Shown piece after piece: positions 1 through 6,763 of a DNA stretch of 9,198 nt. Source of the DNA: DASSKW01 sp035690065 (GTDB lineage: Bacteria > Pseudomonadota > Gammaproteobacteria > Natronospirales > REEB76). A model generated the notes under the pieces. The model ran no database searches, had not been told where the DNA came from, and worked only from the letters and a program-made list of their open reading frames with translations. The DNA is taken from contig DASSKW010000054.1 in assembly GCA_035690065.1 (NCBI GenBank), positions 1-9,198 on the forward strand, read 5' to 3'. A program made the translations under genes and the position numbers. The first letter of the stretch is position 1. Every line of letters begins with the position of its first letter.

Positions 1-735
1 GGTACGGCCGCAACCGACCTGGATATCGTCCACGATCAGCAGCACGCCGTGCCGGCGCAGCATCGCTGACAGGCGCTTCAGCCAGTCGAAGTGTGCGACA
101 TTCACGCCGCCTTCGGCTTGCACGGTCTCGAGGATCACCGCCGCGGGTTTGTCCATGCCACTGCCGTCATCGGTCAGCATCGTCTCCAGAAAGGCGAGCG
201 TGTCCACGTCCTCGCCCATGTAACCGTCGAACGGCATCGGCATGGCATCGTGCAAGGCAACACCCGCGCCACGGCGTTTGAAACCGTTGCCGGTCACCGC
301 CAGCGAGCCCAGCGTCATGCCGTGGAAACCGTTGGTGAAACTGATGATGCGTTCGCGGCCGGTGACCTTGCGCGCCAGCTTGAGCGCAGCTTCCACCGCG
401 TTGGTGCCGGTCGGGCCGGTGAACTGCACTTTGTAGTCGAGCGCGCGCGGCGCCAGGATCACGCGCTGGAAGCGCTCCAGGAAATCGCGTTTGGCGGCGC
501 TGAACATGTCCAGACTGTGGGTGATACCGTCGCGTGCGAGATACGCGAGCAGCGCGTTCTTGAGCGGCGCCGGGTTGTGCCCGTAGTTGAGCGCGCCGGC
601 ACCGGCGAAGAAATCCAGATATGCCGCCTTGCCGTCCTCGTCGTACAACCAGGCGCCCTGCGCGCGGTCGAACATGACGGGAAAATTACGGCAGTAGCCG
701 CGTACTTCGGATTCATAACGTTCGATCGGGTTCAT
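1..735 (-). CDS. ectB: Diaminobutyrate--2-oxoglutarate aminotransferase EctB (N-terminal part, cut by window edge)
   Basis: PLP-dependent class III aminotransferase that converts aspartate-semialdehyde and glutamate to L-2,4-diaminobutyrate in cytosolic ectoine synthesis. My hand translation from the ATG at 735 stays open for 245 codons to the window edge, so about 40 percent of the usual 420–440 residues is missing, including the region of the PLP lysine. Visible motifs are FAGAGALNYGHN (about 43–53), the phosphate-cup motif GPTGTNAVEAALKLAR (107–122), SFTNGFHGMTLG (132–143), ILETVQAEGGVNVAHF (201–216) and the PLP-nitrogen-binding strand VDDIQVGCGRT (235–245), all strongly EctB-like. The start is supported by a GAGGGA Shine-Dalgarno sequence about 9 nt upstream. 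It lies 20 bp after the ectA stop, so it is very probably in one transcript with ask and ectA. ectC would be expected just beyond base 1. Confidence 0.95.
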   Translation of the reverse strand, partial: MNPIERYESEVRGYCRNFPVMFDRAQGAWLYDEDGKAAYLDFFAGAGALNYGHNPAPLKNALLAYLARDGITHSLDMFSAAKRDFLERFQRVILAPRALDYKVQFTGPTGTNAVEAALKLARKVTGRERIISFTNGFHGMTLGSLAVTGNGFKRRGAGVALHDAMPMPFDGYMGEDVDTLAFLETMLTDDGSGMDKPAAVILETVQAEGGVNVAHFDWLKRLSAMLRRHGVLLIVDDIQVGCGRT

Positions 736-755
736 GATGTCTGTCCCTCGTCTCT

Positions 756-1271
756 TTATAGTGAATGCAGCGGGCCGATCTTCAGCAGCGGCTCGGCGGC
801 GTGGGTTTTCGGGAAACAATCTGCCGGCAGGAACTCCTGTTCTGTCAGCGGCACGCCATGACGGCGTGCGAAACCGGCAAACAGTGCGCGCGAGGCGCGG
901 TTGTCGGCCGCGACGCTGGCGGTGAGGTAACGCACCTCGCTGCAGGCCGGCAGTTTGAGCACTGCATCGAGCATGTCTCTGGCAAGCCCCCGACCGCGGG
1001 CAGCCGGGGCCACGCCGACTTGCCATACGAACACGCTATCCGGCTCCTGCGGCGGGCGATACGCGAGCACACAGCCGACGAGTTCGCCGTCGTGTTCCAC
1101 CACCACGCAGGTGTCGCGGAAATGCGTACACAACAACAGATACGCGTAGGCAGAGTTCTGTTCCAGACCGCCGGTTGCGCCGATCAGTTGCCAGATCGAT
1201 GCGCCATCTTCGCGGGTCGGCATCCGGATCAGTGGCGCTGTGCGCGCCGGCATGGCAGCTGCGCGGTTCAT
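756..1271 (-). CDS. ectA: L-2,4-diaminobutyrate N-gamma-acetyltransferase EctA
   Basis: GNAT-fold enzyme that acetylates the gamma-amino group of diaminobutyrate with acetyl-CoA, the committed second step of ectoine synthesis. The 171-residue product has the usual family length. The diagnostic block LEQNSAYAYLLLCTHFRDTC lies at about 36–55, followed by VFVWQVGVAPAARGRGLA (80–96), whose Arg-Gly-Arg-Gly is the acetyl-CoA-binding loop of GNAT motif A; a SxxNRASRALF-like helix follows. The ATG overlaps the ask stop in an ATGA configuration (1268–1271), implying translational coupling to ask. Starts at Met7 or Met17 are possible because the first residues (MNRAAAMPARTAP) are not conserved in the family, but the coupling favours the first ATG. 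Confidence 0.93.
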   Translation of the reverse strand: MNRAAAMPARTAPLIRMPTREDGASIWQLIGATGGLEQNSAYAYLLLCTHFRDTCVVVEHDGELVGCVLAYRPPQEPDSVFVWQVGVAPAARGRGLARDMLDAVLKLPACSEVRYLTASVAADNRASRALFAGFARRHGVPLTEQEFLPADCFPKTHAAEPLLKIGPLHSL

Positions 1272-2464
1272 GCTGCCGCCATCTTTGGTTGGCGCTCGAC
1301 GAAGCGCCGGTGCAGCGCACGTACCGCTTCGGGGATCACTTTTTCATCCACGATGCAGGTGCGCGTGTCCGCCGTGCTGAACATGCTCTGCAAGGCATTG
1401 GTCTTGCTGTCCAGCGTCGAACGCAGATGCGTCGCAGATTCGTCGGAACGGCCGACGCCGCTGCCGACGATGGAGACCGAACCGACGTCGTGCGCCAGTT
1501 TCAGTCTGCCGTCGAAACGTTTCGACAGTTGCCTGCAGACATGTTCATGCTCCGGCATGTTCAAGGTCGAGATCAGGATGTCCAGCCCACCTTTGGCGGT
1601 GGTGTCGAAGTACACGTTCTCTGCGCCACACATCTCCACCGCGGCGCGAGCGAGTTGCGGATCCGCTTGCGCGAGCTCCAGCTTGATGAGTTTGGTGAGA
1701 CTGGCGACGCCGATCACCTGCGATTGCTTGCGGCGCTCGCCGGACACCAGCGTGCCCTTGTTCTCGTGCGACGAGGAACGCGCGTGGATGGTGACGCCGT
1801 GCTTCTTCGCATACGCGACCGCACGCAGATCCAGCACTTTGGCGCCGTGGCGCGCCAGCGCTTCCATCTCGTCGTAATGCAGCGACGGCAGACGCAACGC
1901 GCCATCCACCATGCGCGGGTCGGCGCTGTAGATGCCGTCCACGTCGGAACAGATGTCGCAGCTGTCGGCCTCCAGCGCCGCGGCCAGCGCCACCGCGGTG
2001 GTGTCGGAACCGCCGCGTCCCAGGGTCGTGATCTCGCCGCTGGGATCGATGCCCTGGAATCCGGCAACCACCACGATGCGCCCGACTGCCAGCTCCTGGC
2101 GCACGCGGACCGGGTCCACCTCCATGATGCGAGCGTTCAGATGTCGGTCGCTGGTGTGGATACCGGCTTGCGCGCCGGTGAGCGCGACCGCGGGCACGCC
2201 CTGGGCGCGGATCGCCATCGCCAGCAGCGAACTCGAGATGCGTTCGCCGGAAGACAGCAGCAGATCCAGCTCGCGGCCCGGCGGGTTGTCGTTGAGTCCC
2301 TGTGCCAGATCGAGCAGATGATTGGTGGTGTCGCCCATGGCCGAGACCACGGTGACGACGCCGTGCCCGGCGCGATGCAAGGCCAGCAGTCGCTCGGCGA
2401 CATGGCGCAGTTTGTCGTCCGTGGCAACCGATGAACCGCCATATTTTTGAACAATCGTCTTCAT
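1268..2464 (-). CDS. ask: Aspartate kinase (LysC type) leading the ectoine operon
   Basis: Phosphorylates L-aspartate to aspartyl-phosphate, the entry step for ectoine as well as Lys/Thr/Met synthesis. The 398-residue product has the amino-acid kinase domain first: KYGGSS (8–13), VTVVSAMGDTTN, LLLSSGERISSSLLA, the catalytic/binding stretch GRGGSDTTAVALAA and DVDGIYSADPR. Two C-terminal ACT-like repeats follow (about 270–390: KLIKLELAQADP…, SVSIVGSGVG…). It resembles the general LysC family of about 400 residues. The divergent Ask_Ect kinases found after ectC in many ectoine clusters look different to me, but this was judged from motifs only. It is the first gene of the ask–ectA–ectB run and overlaps ectA by 4 bp. 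Its own Shine-Dalgarno sequence is poor (CTGGGT about 9 nt upstream). No other start in frame is better. Confidence 0.93.
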   Translation of the reverse strand: MKTIVQKYGGSSVATDDKLRHVAERLLALHRAGHGVVTVVSAMGDTTNHLLDLAQGLNDNPPGRELDLLLSSGERISSSLLAMAIRAQGVPAVALTGAQAGIHTSDRHLNARIMEVDPVRVRQELAVGRIVVVAGFQGIDPSGEITTLGRGGSDTTAVALAAALEADSCDICSDVDGIYSADPRMVDGALRLPSLHYDEMEALARHGAKVLDLRAVAYAKKHGVTIHARSSSHENKGTLVSGERRKQSQVIGVASLTKLIKLELAQADPQLARAAVEMCGAENVYFDTTAKGGLDILISTLNMPEHEHVCRQLSKRFDGRLKLAHDVGSVSIVGSGVGRSDESATHLRSTLDSKTNALQSMFSTADTRTCIVDEKVIPEAVRALHRRFVERQPKMAAA

Positions 2465-2504
2465 GATGTGTTTACCCAGCTTTTGGTCCGGTGTTTAAGG
2501 TCAG

Positions 2505-2520
2505 CGAATGATTCAAATGA
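2505..2520 (-). promoter_or_regulatory. Possible operator element upstream of ask
   Basis: The region upstream of ask holds a small perfect inverted repeat GAAT-G-ATTC (2506–2514), running into ATTCAAATGA. The 7-mer TTCAAAT (2512–2518) also occurs in the palindrome in front of ectR (3245–3251), so the same regulator may bind here. No convincing –35/–10 pair was found for ask; this is a pattern match by eye and could be chance. Confidence 0.25.
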
Positions 2521-2539
2521 AAAGCCCGGCTTGCGCCGG
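2521..2539 (-). terminator. Weak intrinsic terminator for ectR transcripts
   Basis: Read on the minus strand, a perfect 5-bp GC stem CCGGC-GCAA-GCCGG (2535–2539 pairing with 2526–2530) is followed by GCTTTTC. That is a short hairpin plus a four-T run. It lies about 140 bp past the ectR stop and 55 bp before the ask start, where it would partly insulate ask from ectR transcription. The short stem and T-run make efficiency doubtful. Confidence 0.45.
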
Positions 2540-2679
2540 AACGGATGCGTTGCCTGTCTGCTTTGTTGGACGATCAGGGTGGAGACCGCGAACAGCCCCG
2601 GCTCCACGCTTCGGCGTCGCGAGTCTGGGCGGCGGGGGCGTGGTGTGGAGCAGTGAACACGGTCACGTAACCTTGGGGG

Positions 2680-3225
2680 TCAGGGTCGAGGAGAAGGGGC
2701 GTCGTCGCTGAGGAAGGCAGCGACTTCTTCGGATTCGGCGGTGGCCGGACCGCTGGTCAGCAGCGGCGCCGCGTCCACGGCTTCGGCTTCCATCATGTTC
2801 ACCACCGAATCCAGTACATAAAGAATCTCCTGCTGGCGGGTGGCGGGCAGCATGGCGAGGCGCTGCTGGAACCGTTCCTGCAGAGGCAGCGGTGCCTGGC
2901 TGATGGCCTCGCGGCCGGCATCGGTCAGGCTCACATTTATCTGGCGCTTGTCGGTGGCGGGGCGTTCGCGACGGATATAGCCACGTTGTTCCAGCCGGTC
3001 GAGGATCCCGGTGACGGTGCCGGCGCTGAGCGTGGCGCCCTGGGCCAGATGACCCGAGGTCATCACGCCATGGGTACGTAGCAGGCGCAGGCACACCAGC
3101 TGCGGCCCCGTCAGATGGTGACGGCTCGCGAGTTGGCGGCTGTAGAGATCTACCGCGCGCATGATGCGTCTCAGGGAAGTCAGGATTGCCTCGTCGAATT
3201 GACCAGCGGCCATGACCGTTGCCAT
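2680..3225 (-). CDS. ectR: MarR-family regulator of ectoine synthesis (EctR/CosR-like)
   Basis: Winged-helix DNA-binding protein of 181 residues. The N-terminal dimerisation helix (about 10–36, FDEAILTSLRRIMRAVDLYS) leads into LTGPQLVCLRLLRTHG (38–53), the recognition-helix region TLSAGTVTGILDRLEQRGYI (65–84) and the wing RERPATDKRQINVSLTDAGR (86–105), whose DKR is typical of MarR proteins. The LTGPQL and TVTGILDRLE signatures match the EctR/CosR group that represses ectoine genes at low salt in methylotrophs, Vibrio and relatives; its place upstream of ask-ectAB supports this. I chose the ATG at 3225 because AAGAGGTG lies 4–5 nt upstream; the frame remains open to 3387, but that extension would cover the operator and has no such site. 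The C-terminal tail (about 150–181) is Ala/Ser-rich and not conserved. The salt-responsive role is inferred, not shown. Confidence 0.85.
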   Translation of the reverse strand: MATVMAAGQFDEAILTSLRRIMRAVDLYSRQLASRHHLTGPQLVCLRLLRTHGVMTSGHLAQGATLSAGTVTGILDRLEQRGYIRRERPATDKRQINVSLTDAGREAISQAPLPLQERFQQRLAMLPATRQQEILYVLDSVVNMMEAEAVDAAPLLTSGPATAESEEVAAFLSDDAPSPRP

Positions 3226-3244
3226 AGTCACCTCTTGCTTTGGG

Positions 3245-3268
3245 TTCAAATAGTTTGAATACAAAGTA
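3245..3268. promoter_or_regulatory. Overlapping palindromes: candidate EctR operator
   Basis: A perfect inverted repeat TTCAAA-TAG-TTTGAA spans 3245–3259. Overlapping it is an 18-bp pseudo-palindrome TAGTTTGAATACAAAGTA (3251–3268) that matches its own reverse complement at 14 of 18 positions. Size and AT-rich symmetry suit a MarR dimer. The site is about 20–43 bp upstream of the ectR ATG and about 100 bp upstream of plsY, so autorepression of ectR is the simplest reading. A possible minus-strand promoter (TTTATG … TATTTG, 17-bp spacing) would overlap it. Confidence 0.5.
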
Positions 3269-3342
3269 ACATAAATGATGTCGCGATACAACCCGACCCC
3301 CCGCCTGCTGCCCAGGTCCGCGAGCATTTCCCGTCGCCTCTG

Positions 3343-3348
3343 TACAAT
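3343..3348 (+). promoter_or_regulatory. Possible –10 element for plsY-birA
   Basis: TACAAT, preceded by TG, lies about 20 bp before the plsY start. It is a reasonable sigma-70 –10 box. No good –35 hexamer is visible at 16–18 bp spacing. Confidence 0.3.
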
Positions 3349-3368
3349 GGGCGCCCCTGCAACTGCGG

Positions 3369-4028
3369 ATGGCAACGATGCTGGCAATCGGGATCCGGAT
3401 TCTGGTCGCTTACCTGCTCGGCTCGCTGATGGGCGGCCTGATCGTCGGCAAACTGCGCGGCGGTGTGGACATCCGCACCCAGGGCAGCGGCAACGCCGGT
3501 GGCACCAATGCGCTGCGCACCCAGGGCAAGCTGTTTGCGCTCTGGGTCATGCTGATCGACATCGGCAAGGGCGTTCTGGCGGTGTTGGTAGTGCCGTGGT
3601 TCCCGATCCCGTTCCTGCATGCGGCCACTCAGGGCGGCATGAGCCTGGGCTGGATCAGCGCGCTGTGCGGCATCGCCGTGATCGTCGGTCATGTCTATCC
3701 GGTGTTCTTCGGCTTTCGTGGCGGCAAAGGCATGGCCACTTACGTCGGCGTGCTCGCCGTGCTGTCGCCGTTCGCGCTGCTCGCCGCCGTCATCGTCTGG
3801 GCGCTGAGCCTGATGCTGAGCGGCTATGTCGGGCTCGCGTCTATCCTCGCCGTCTGGGTCGCGCCGGTGTACGTGCTGTGCACCTCTGGATTCCACGCCA
3901 GCGTGTTCTGGTTCGCGCTGCCGATGGCGCTGTTCATCCTCTATACGCATCGCGGCAACGTCGTGCGCATGCGTGCCGGCACCGAGAGCCGCTTCAAACG
4001 CGCCATGCTGTTGCGCCGCAAAGCGTGA
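3369..4028 (+). CDS. plsY: Acyl-phosphate:glycerol-3-phosphate acyltransferase PlsY
   Basis: Integral inner-membrane enzyme that transfers an acyl group from acyl-phosphate to sn-glycerol-3-phosphate to make lysophosphatidate, the first step of bacterial phospholipid synthesis. The 219 residues contain several hydrophobic helices (about 5–25, 55–76, 93–112, 126–150, 154–172, 177–192). The three cytosolic PlsY motifs are all present: GSGNAGGTNALR (39–50), GHVYPVFFGFRGGKGMAT (107–124, the glycine-rich phosphate loop) and THRGNVVRMRAGTES (193–207). The start could instead be the ATG at 3378 (Met4), since neither has a strong ribosome-binding site. It is divergent from ectR, and birA begins 6 bp after its stop, so the two are probably cotranscribed. 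No functional link to ectoine synthesis is implied. Confidence 0.95.
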   Translation: MATMLAIGIRILVAYLLGSLMGGLIVGKLRGGVDIRTQGSGNAGGTNALRTQGKLFALWVMLIDIGKGVLAVLVVPWFPIPFLHAATQGGMSLGWISALCGIAVIVGHVYPVFFGFRGGKGMATYVGVLAVLSPFALLAAVIVWALSLMLSGYVGLASILAVWVAPVYVLCTSGFHASVFWFALPMALFILYTHRGNVVRMRAGTESRFKRAMLLRRKA

Positions 4029-4034
4029 ACCGGC

Positions 4035-5030
4035 ATGGCGGTTAATCACGACAGTACCGGCGCCATCCTGCGCACACTCGCGGATGGGCATTTCCATTCC
4101 GGCGAACAACTCGCGCAACTCCTGGGCGTGAGCCGCAGCGCGGTGTGGAAACACGTGCAGCAACTCGCCGAATTCCAGCTCGAAGTGTTCCGTGTCCCCG
4201 GCAAAGGCTACCGGCTCGCCGCGCCGCTCGAACTGCTGGATGCAGAAAAGATCCGCGCTGCGCTGTCGGCGCAACACCGTCTGCGTCTGCAGACACTCGA
4301 AATATTGCACAGTGTCGATTCCACCAATGACTGGCTCGGCGTGCGCACCGAACTTGCTCCGGCCGCCTGCCTGGCCGAAGCGCAGACTGCCGGGCGCGGC
4401 CGTCGCGGCCGGCATTGGGTCTCGCCGTTCGGCGCCAACCTGTATCTATCGTTCGCCTGGCAGTTCGATGAACTGCCGCCCGGCTTCACCGCGCTCGGCA
4501 TGGTCGCCGCCATCGCGGCAGTGCGTGCATTGCAACAGCTCGGCATCACCGGTGCCGCTGTGAAATGGCCCAACGACCTGATCGCGGGCGACTGCAAACT
4601 CGGCGGCATCCTGGTGGACGTGCAGGGCGAATCGCCGAACCGCTTGCGGGCGGTGATCGGCATCGGGCTCAATGTGCAGATGCCTGAAGCCGCGTCCGAA
4701 AACATCGATCAGGCCTGGACCGACCTCGCCACGTTGATGGGCGGCGTCGCACCCAGCCGCAACGCGCTCGTCGCCGCCTTGCTGGATGAACTGTTCACGG
4801 CGCTGGATGTGTTCAGCGCACAGGGTTTCGCCGCGTTCGGAGACGACTGGCGCGCACTGGATCGGATCGCCGGACGTGAAGTGGTGTTGCAGCAGCACGA
4901 GCGCCGCATCACCGGCACCGCGCTTGGCGTGGATCAGGACGGCGCACTGCTGCTGCGCAGCGGTGACGGGACCAGGCGATTCGTTTCCGGTGACATCAGC
5001 CTGAGACTCCACGATGCCTTTAATAATTGA
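4035..5030 (+). CDS. birA: Bifunctional biotin–[acetyl-CoA-carboxylase] ligase / biotin operon repressor BirA
   Basis: Activates biotin to biotinyl-AMP and attaches it to the biotin carrier protein of acetyl-CoA carboxylase; the DNA-binding form represses biotin genes. The 331-residue protein is full length. An N-terminal winged helix is seen at about 8–60 (SGEQLAQLLGVSRSAVWKHV at 22–41, then VPGKGYRLAAP). The catalytic domain shows VDSTND (94–99), the biotinyl-AMP loop TAGRGRRGRHWVSPFG (118–133), VKWPNDL (176–182), KLGGILV (188–194) and IGIGLNV (208–214). A C-terminal SH3-like domain covers about 270–325. The intact HTH indicates the group II (repressor-capable) form. It is probably cotranscribed with plsY and stands before coaX, as in many gammaproteobacteria. 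Confidence 0.95.
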   Translation: MAVNHDSTGAILRTLADGHFHSGEQLAQLLGVSRSAVWKHVQQLAEFQLEVFRVPGKGYRLAAPLELLDAEKIRAALSAQHRLRLQTLEILHSVDSTNDWLGVRTELAPAACLAEAQTAGRGRRGRHWVSPFGANLYLSFAWQFDELPPGFTALGMVAAIAAVRALQQLGITGAAVKWPNDLIAGDCKLGGILVDVQGESPNRLRAVIGIGLNVQMPEAASENIDQAWTDLATLMGGVAPSRNALVAALLDELFTALDVFSAQGFAAFGDDWRALDRIAGREVVLQQHERRITGTALGVDQDGALLLRSGDGTRRFVSGDISLRLHDAFNN

Positions 5031-5039
5031 TCTTTTGCT

Positions 5040-5130
5040 TTCTGGTGGTGTTGGAAATGGCCTCGAAAGCCTCATGCACTGGCGTGTACACTCCGGTTTC
5101 TCGACCATTTCCGCCTGCCGGAAACCAGAA
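5040..5130. repeat. Imperfect long inverted repeat between birA and coaX
   Basis: Two nested perfect arms face each other: TTCTGG (5040–5045) with CCAGAA (5125–5130), and GGAAATGG (5053–5060) with CCATTTCC (5105–5112), plus a partly matching inner pair around TCGAAAG/TTTCTCGA. The loop carries the 8-bp palindrome GTGTACAC (5084–5091). The 129-bp gap between the two genes is almost entirely this structure, which ends 29 bp before the coaX ATG. It could be an RNA hairpin in the coaX leader or the remnant of a small inverted-repeat element. No clear T-run follows, so it is not a standard terminator. Confidence 0.45.
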
Positions 5131-5159
5131 TCTCTGCTTCTTGAAGGCATCGTGTAAAA

Positions 5160-5906
5160 ATGAAACTGCTGGTGGACATAGGCAATTCGCGCATCAAATG
5201 GGGCTGGCTGGACGGCACGCAGCTTGGCGACTTCGGCGTCACCCCGCATCACGGACACAAACTGGAAGAAGTGTTCGCACAAGCATGGCGCGACGCGCCC
5301 GGACCTTCCGCTATCGTCGTCTCCAACGTGGCAGGACCGATGGCGAATCACGCGCTCAACCATGTCTGCGCCGAGCGCTTCCAGCTCACACCGTCCTATA
5401 TGGTGTCGAGCGCGCAGGCCGCCGGCGTCAGCAGCGGCTATCGCGATCCGGCACGGCTCGGCGTGGATCGCTGGATGGCGCTGATCGGTGCGTTCAACCG
5501 TCACGACGCGCCGGCATGCGTGATCGATTGTGGCACTGCGATCACCCTCGATGCCATCACCCGTGAAGGCAAACATCTGGGCGGCCTGATCGCACCAGGC
5601 ATCAACGCCATGCGTCATGCACTGGCCGGCACCGGCGCCGAGATAGAAGAGGACGCAGGCGACGGCGCGACCGTCATCTTCGCGCATGACACGCATGCGG
5701 CGGTCGCGGGCGGCGCGTTGAACGCGGCAGTGGGATTGATCGAGCGCGTCAGTGCACGTATGACTGCAAAACTTGGCAGTTCCACCACCTGCCTGCTCAC
5801 CGGTGGCGATGCGGCGCGCGTGCTGCCGTGTTTGCAGGAAGGTTATAGACTGGTGCCGAATTTAGTCCTGGAGGGATTAGCGGTCATGGCTGAGCAGCAA
5901 ACATGA
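5160..5906 (+). CDS. coaX: Type III pantothenate kinase
   Basis: ATP-dependent phosphorylation of pantothenate, the first step of coenzyme A synthesis, by an enzyme of the ASKHA fold that is not feedback-inhibited by CoA. The 248-residue protein shows the family motifs: PHOSPHATE-1 DIGNSRIKW (6–14), RLGVDRWMALIGA (99–111), PHOSPHATE-2 DCGTAITLDAI (123–133), GGLIAPG (141–147), the adenosine motif LLTGGDA and the terminal NLVLEGL. The ribosome-binding site is weak (GAAGG about 12 nt upstream), but the ATG is followed directly by the conserved KLLVDIGNS. The stop overlaps the next gene start as ATGA (5903–5906). The birA–coaX–SPOR order is common in gammaproteobacteria. Confidence 0.95.
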   Translation: MKLLVDIGNSRIKWGWLDGTQLGDFGVTPHHGHKLEEVFAQAWRDAPGPSAIVVSNVAGPMANHALNHVCAERFQLTPSYMVSSAQAAGVSSGYRDPARLGVDRWMALIGAFNRHDAPACVIDCGTAITLDAITREGKHLGGLIAPGINAMRHALAGTGAEIEEDAGDGATVIFAHDTHAAVAGGALNAAVGLIERVSARMTAKLGSSTTCLLTGGDAARVLPCLQEGYRLVPNLVLEGLAVMAEQQT

Positions 5907-6652
5907 TGCGCATCCTGTTTTTAATCCTGTTGCTCGCCAACGTGGTCGCGTATTTCCTGTTGAGCGGTTCGAGCAGCAACCCGCAGGCGCAATACGCACC
6001 GGAACCGATGCCGGCCGCCAAACCCTTGCAACTGCTCTCCGAACTCACGCCGCAACAACGCACCGCGCTCACGCAATCCGATGCCGCCGCCCAGATTCAG
6101 GCCGCCGCGCCAGCCCCGGCGCCCATCGTGCCAGCCGCTGGCAGCGCCAGCGCACCGGCGGCAGCCGCGCCGCTGGTCTGCGCGAGTTACGGGCCGTTCC
6201 CCGGTGACGACGCTGCCAAGAGCGGCGAAGCGCGGCTGCAGAAAGCCGGCGCACAGGTCAGCACCCGCCTGGTACCCGGCAAAGTCAGGCTCGGTTACTG
6301 GGTCTATCTGCCGTCGTTCCGTTCCCGCAAGGAAGCGGAAGCCGCCGAAAACCTTCTCAAGAAGCGCGGCATCAAGGATGTCTATATCGTTGCCGACGAA
6401 GCCAACCGCAACGCCATCTCGCTCGGCGTTTACAGCCAGCGCAGCGGTGCCGTCGAACGCCGCAAGCAGCTCCGCAAACTCGGTTATCACCCGGTCCTCG
6501 CGGACCGCTTCCGCGACACCCCGAACTACTGGCTCGACGCCCAGGGCAGCGCCGCCCAGTTGCCCGCCGCCAGTGTCTTCTCCGACCTCGCTGAAGGCGA
6601 TGCCAGCATCAAGCGCACGGATAATGCCTGTCCGGGTGGCGACAAGCCCTGA
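5903..6652 (+). CDS. SPOR-domain membrane-anchored protein
   Basis: A 249-residue envelope protein. An N-terminal signal anchor (MMRILFLILLLANVVAYFLL, 1–20) is followed by a Pro/Ala-rich periplasmic linker (about 22–90) and then a C-terminal SPOR domain, roughly 120–205. That domain includes GYWVYLPSFRSRKEAEAAEN, LLKKRGIKDVYIV, ISLGVYSQRSGAVERRKQL and LGYHPVL, the usual beta-alpha-beta pattern. SPOR domains bind septal peptidoglycan lacking stem peptides, so a septum- or wall-associated role is plausible but unproven for this protein. Its ATG overlaps the coaX stop, showing translational coupling; the second ATG at 5906 is an equally possible start. It is the standard downstream partner of coaX in Pseudomonas-like genomes. 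The tail after about 210 looks disordered. Confidence 0.88.
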   Translation: MMRILFLILLLANVVAYFLLSGSSSNPQAQYAPEPMPAAKPLQLLSELTPQQRTALTQSDAAAQIQAAAPAPAPIVPAAGSASAPAAAAPLVCASYGPFPGDDAAKSGEARLQKAGAQVSTRLVPGKVRLGYWVYLPSFRSRKEAEAAENLLKKRGIKDVYIVADEANRNAISLGVYSQRSGAVERRKQLRKLGYHPVLADRFRDTPNYWLDAQGSAAQLPAASVFSDLAEGDASIKRTDNACPGGDKP

Positions 6653-6763
6653 CCTCAGACAGTTAAGCCCTGATACAATTCCCCGTCCGGGCAGATGCCT
6701 AAAAACAGACCCGGTCCTCAAAGATCACTAGTTGTTTCACCCAGGGAATTAAGGGGGAAAACA

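Noticed and set aside
1175..2434. Long plus-strand reading frame of 419 codons opposite ask and ectA
   Set aside because: It is the antisense shadow of ask/ectA in GC-rich DNA. It is Arg/His/Gln-rich without any recognisable domain, while the minus strand encodes clear family motifs.
2541..2679. A gene or small RNA in the ectR–ask spacer
   Set aside because: Only short overlapping frames, a 4-bp TTCG hairpin near 2607 and the near-palindrome GGTCACGTAACC (2661–2672) are visible. Nothing supports a gene.
3246..4415. Minus-strand reading frame of 389 codons across plsY and birA
   Set aside because: Shadow of plsY and birA. Its low-complexity His/Gln/Ala composition and its span across two real genes and the ectR operator argue against coding.
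4446..5696. Minus-strand reading frame of 416 codons opposite birA and coaX
   Set aside because: It crosses the birA–coaX spacer and both genes on the opposite strand and shows no domain; birA and coaX are unambiguous.
5921..6721. Minus-strand reading frame of 266 codons opposite the SPOR gene
   Set aside because: Shadow of the SPOR-domain gene; Gly/Arg-rich with no motif.
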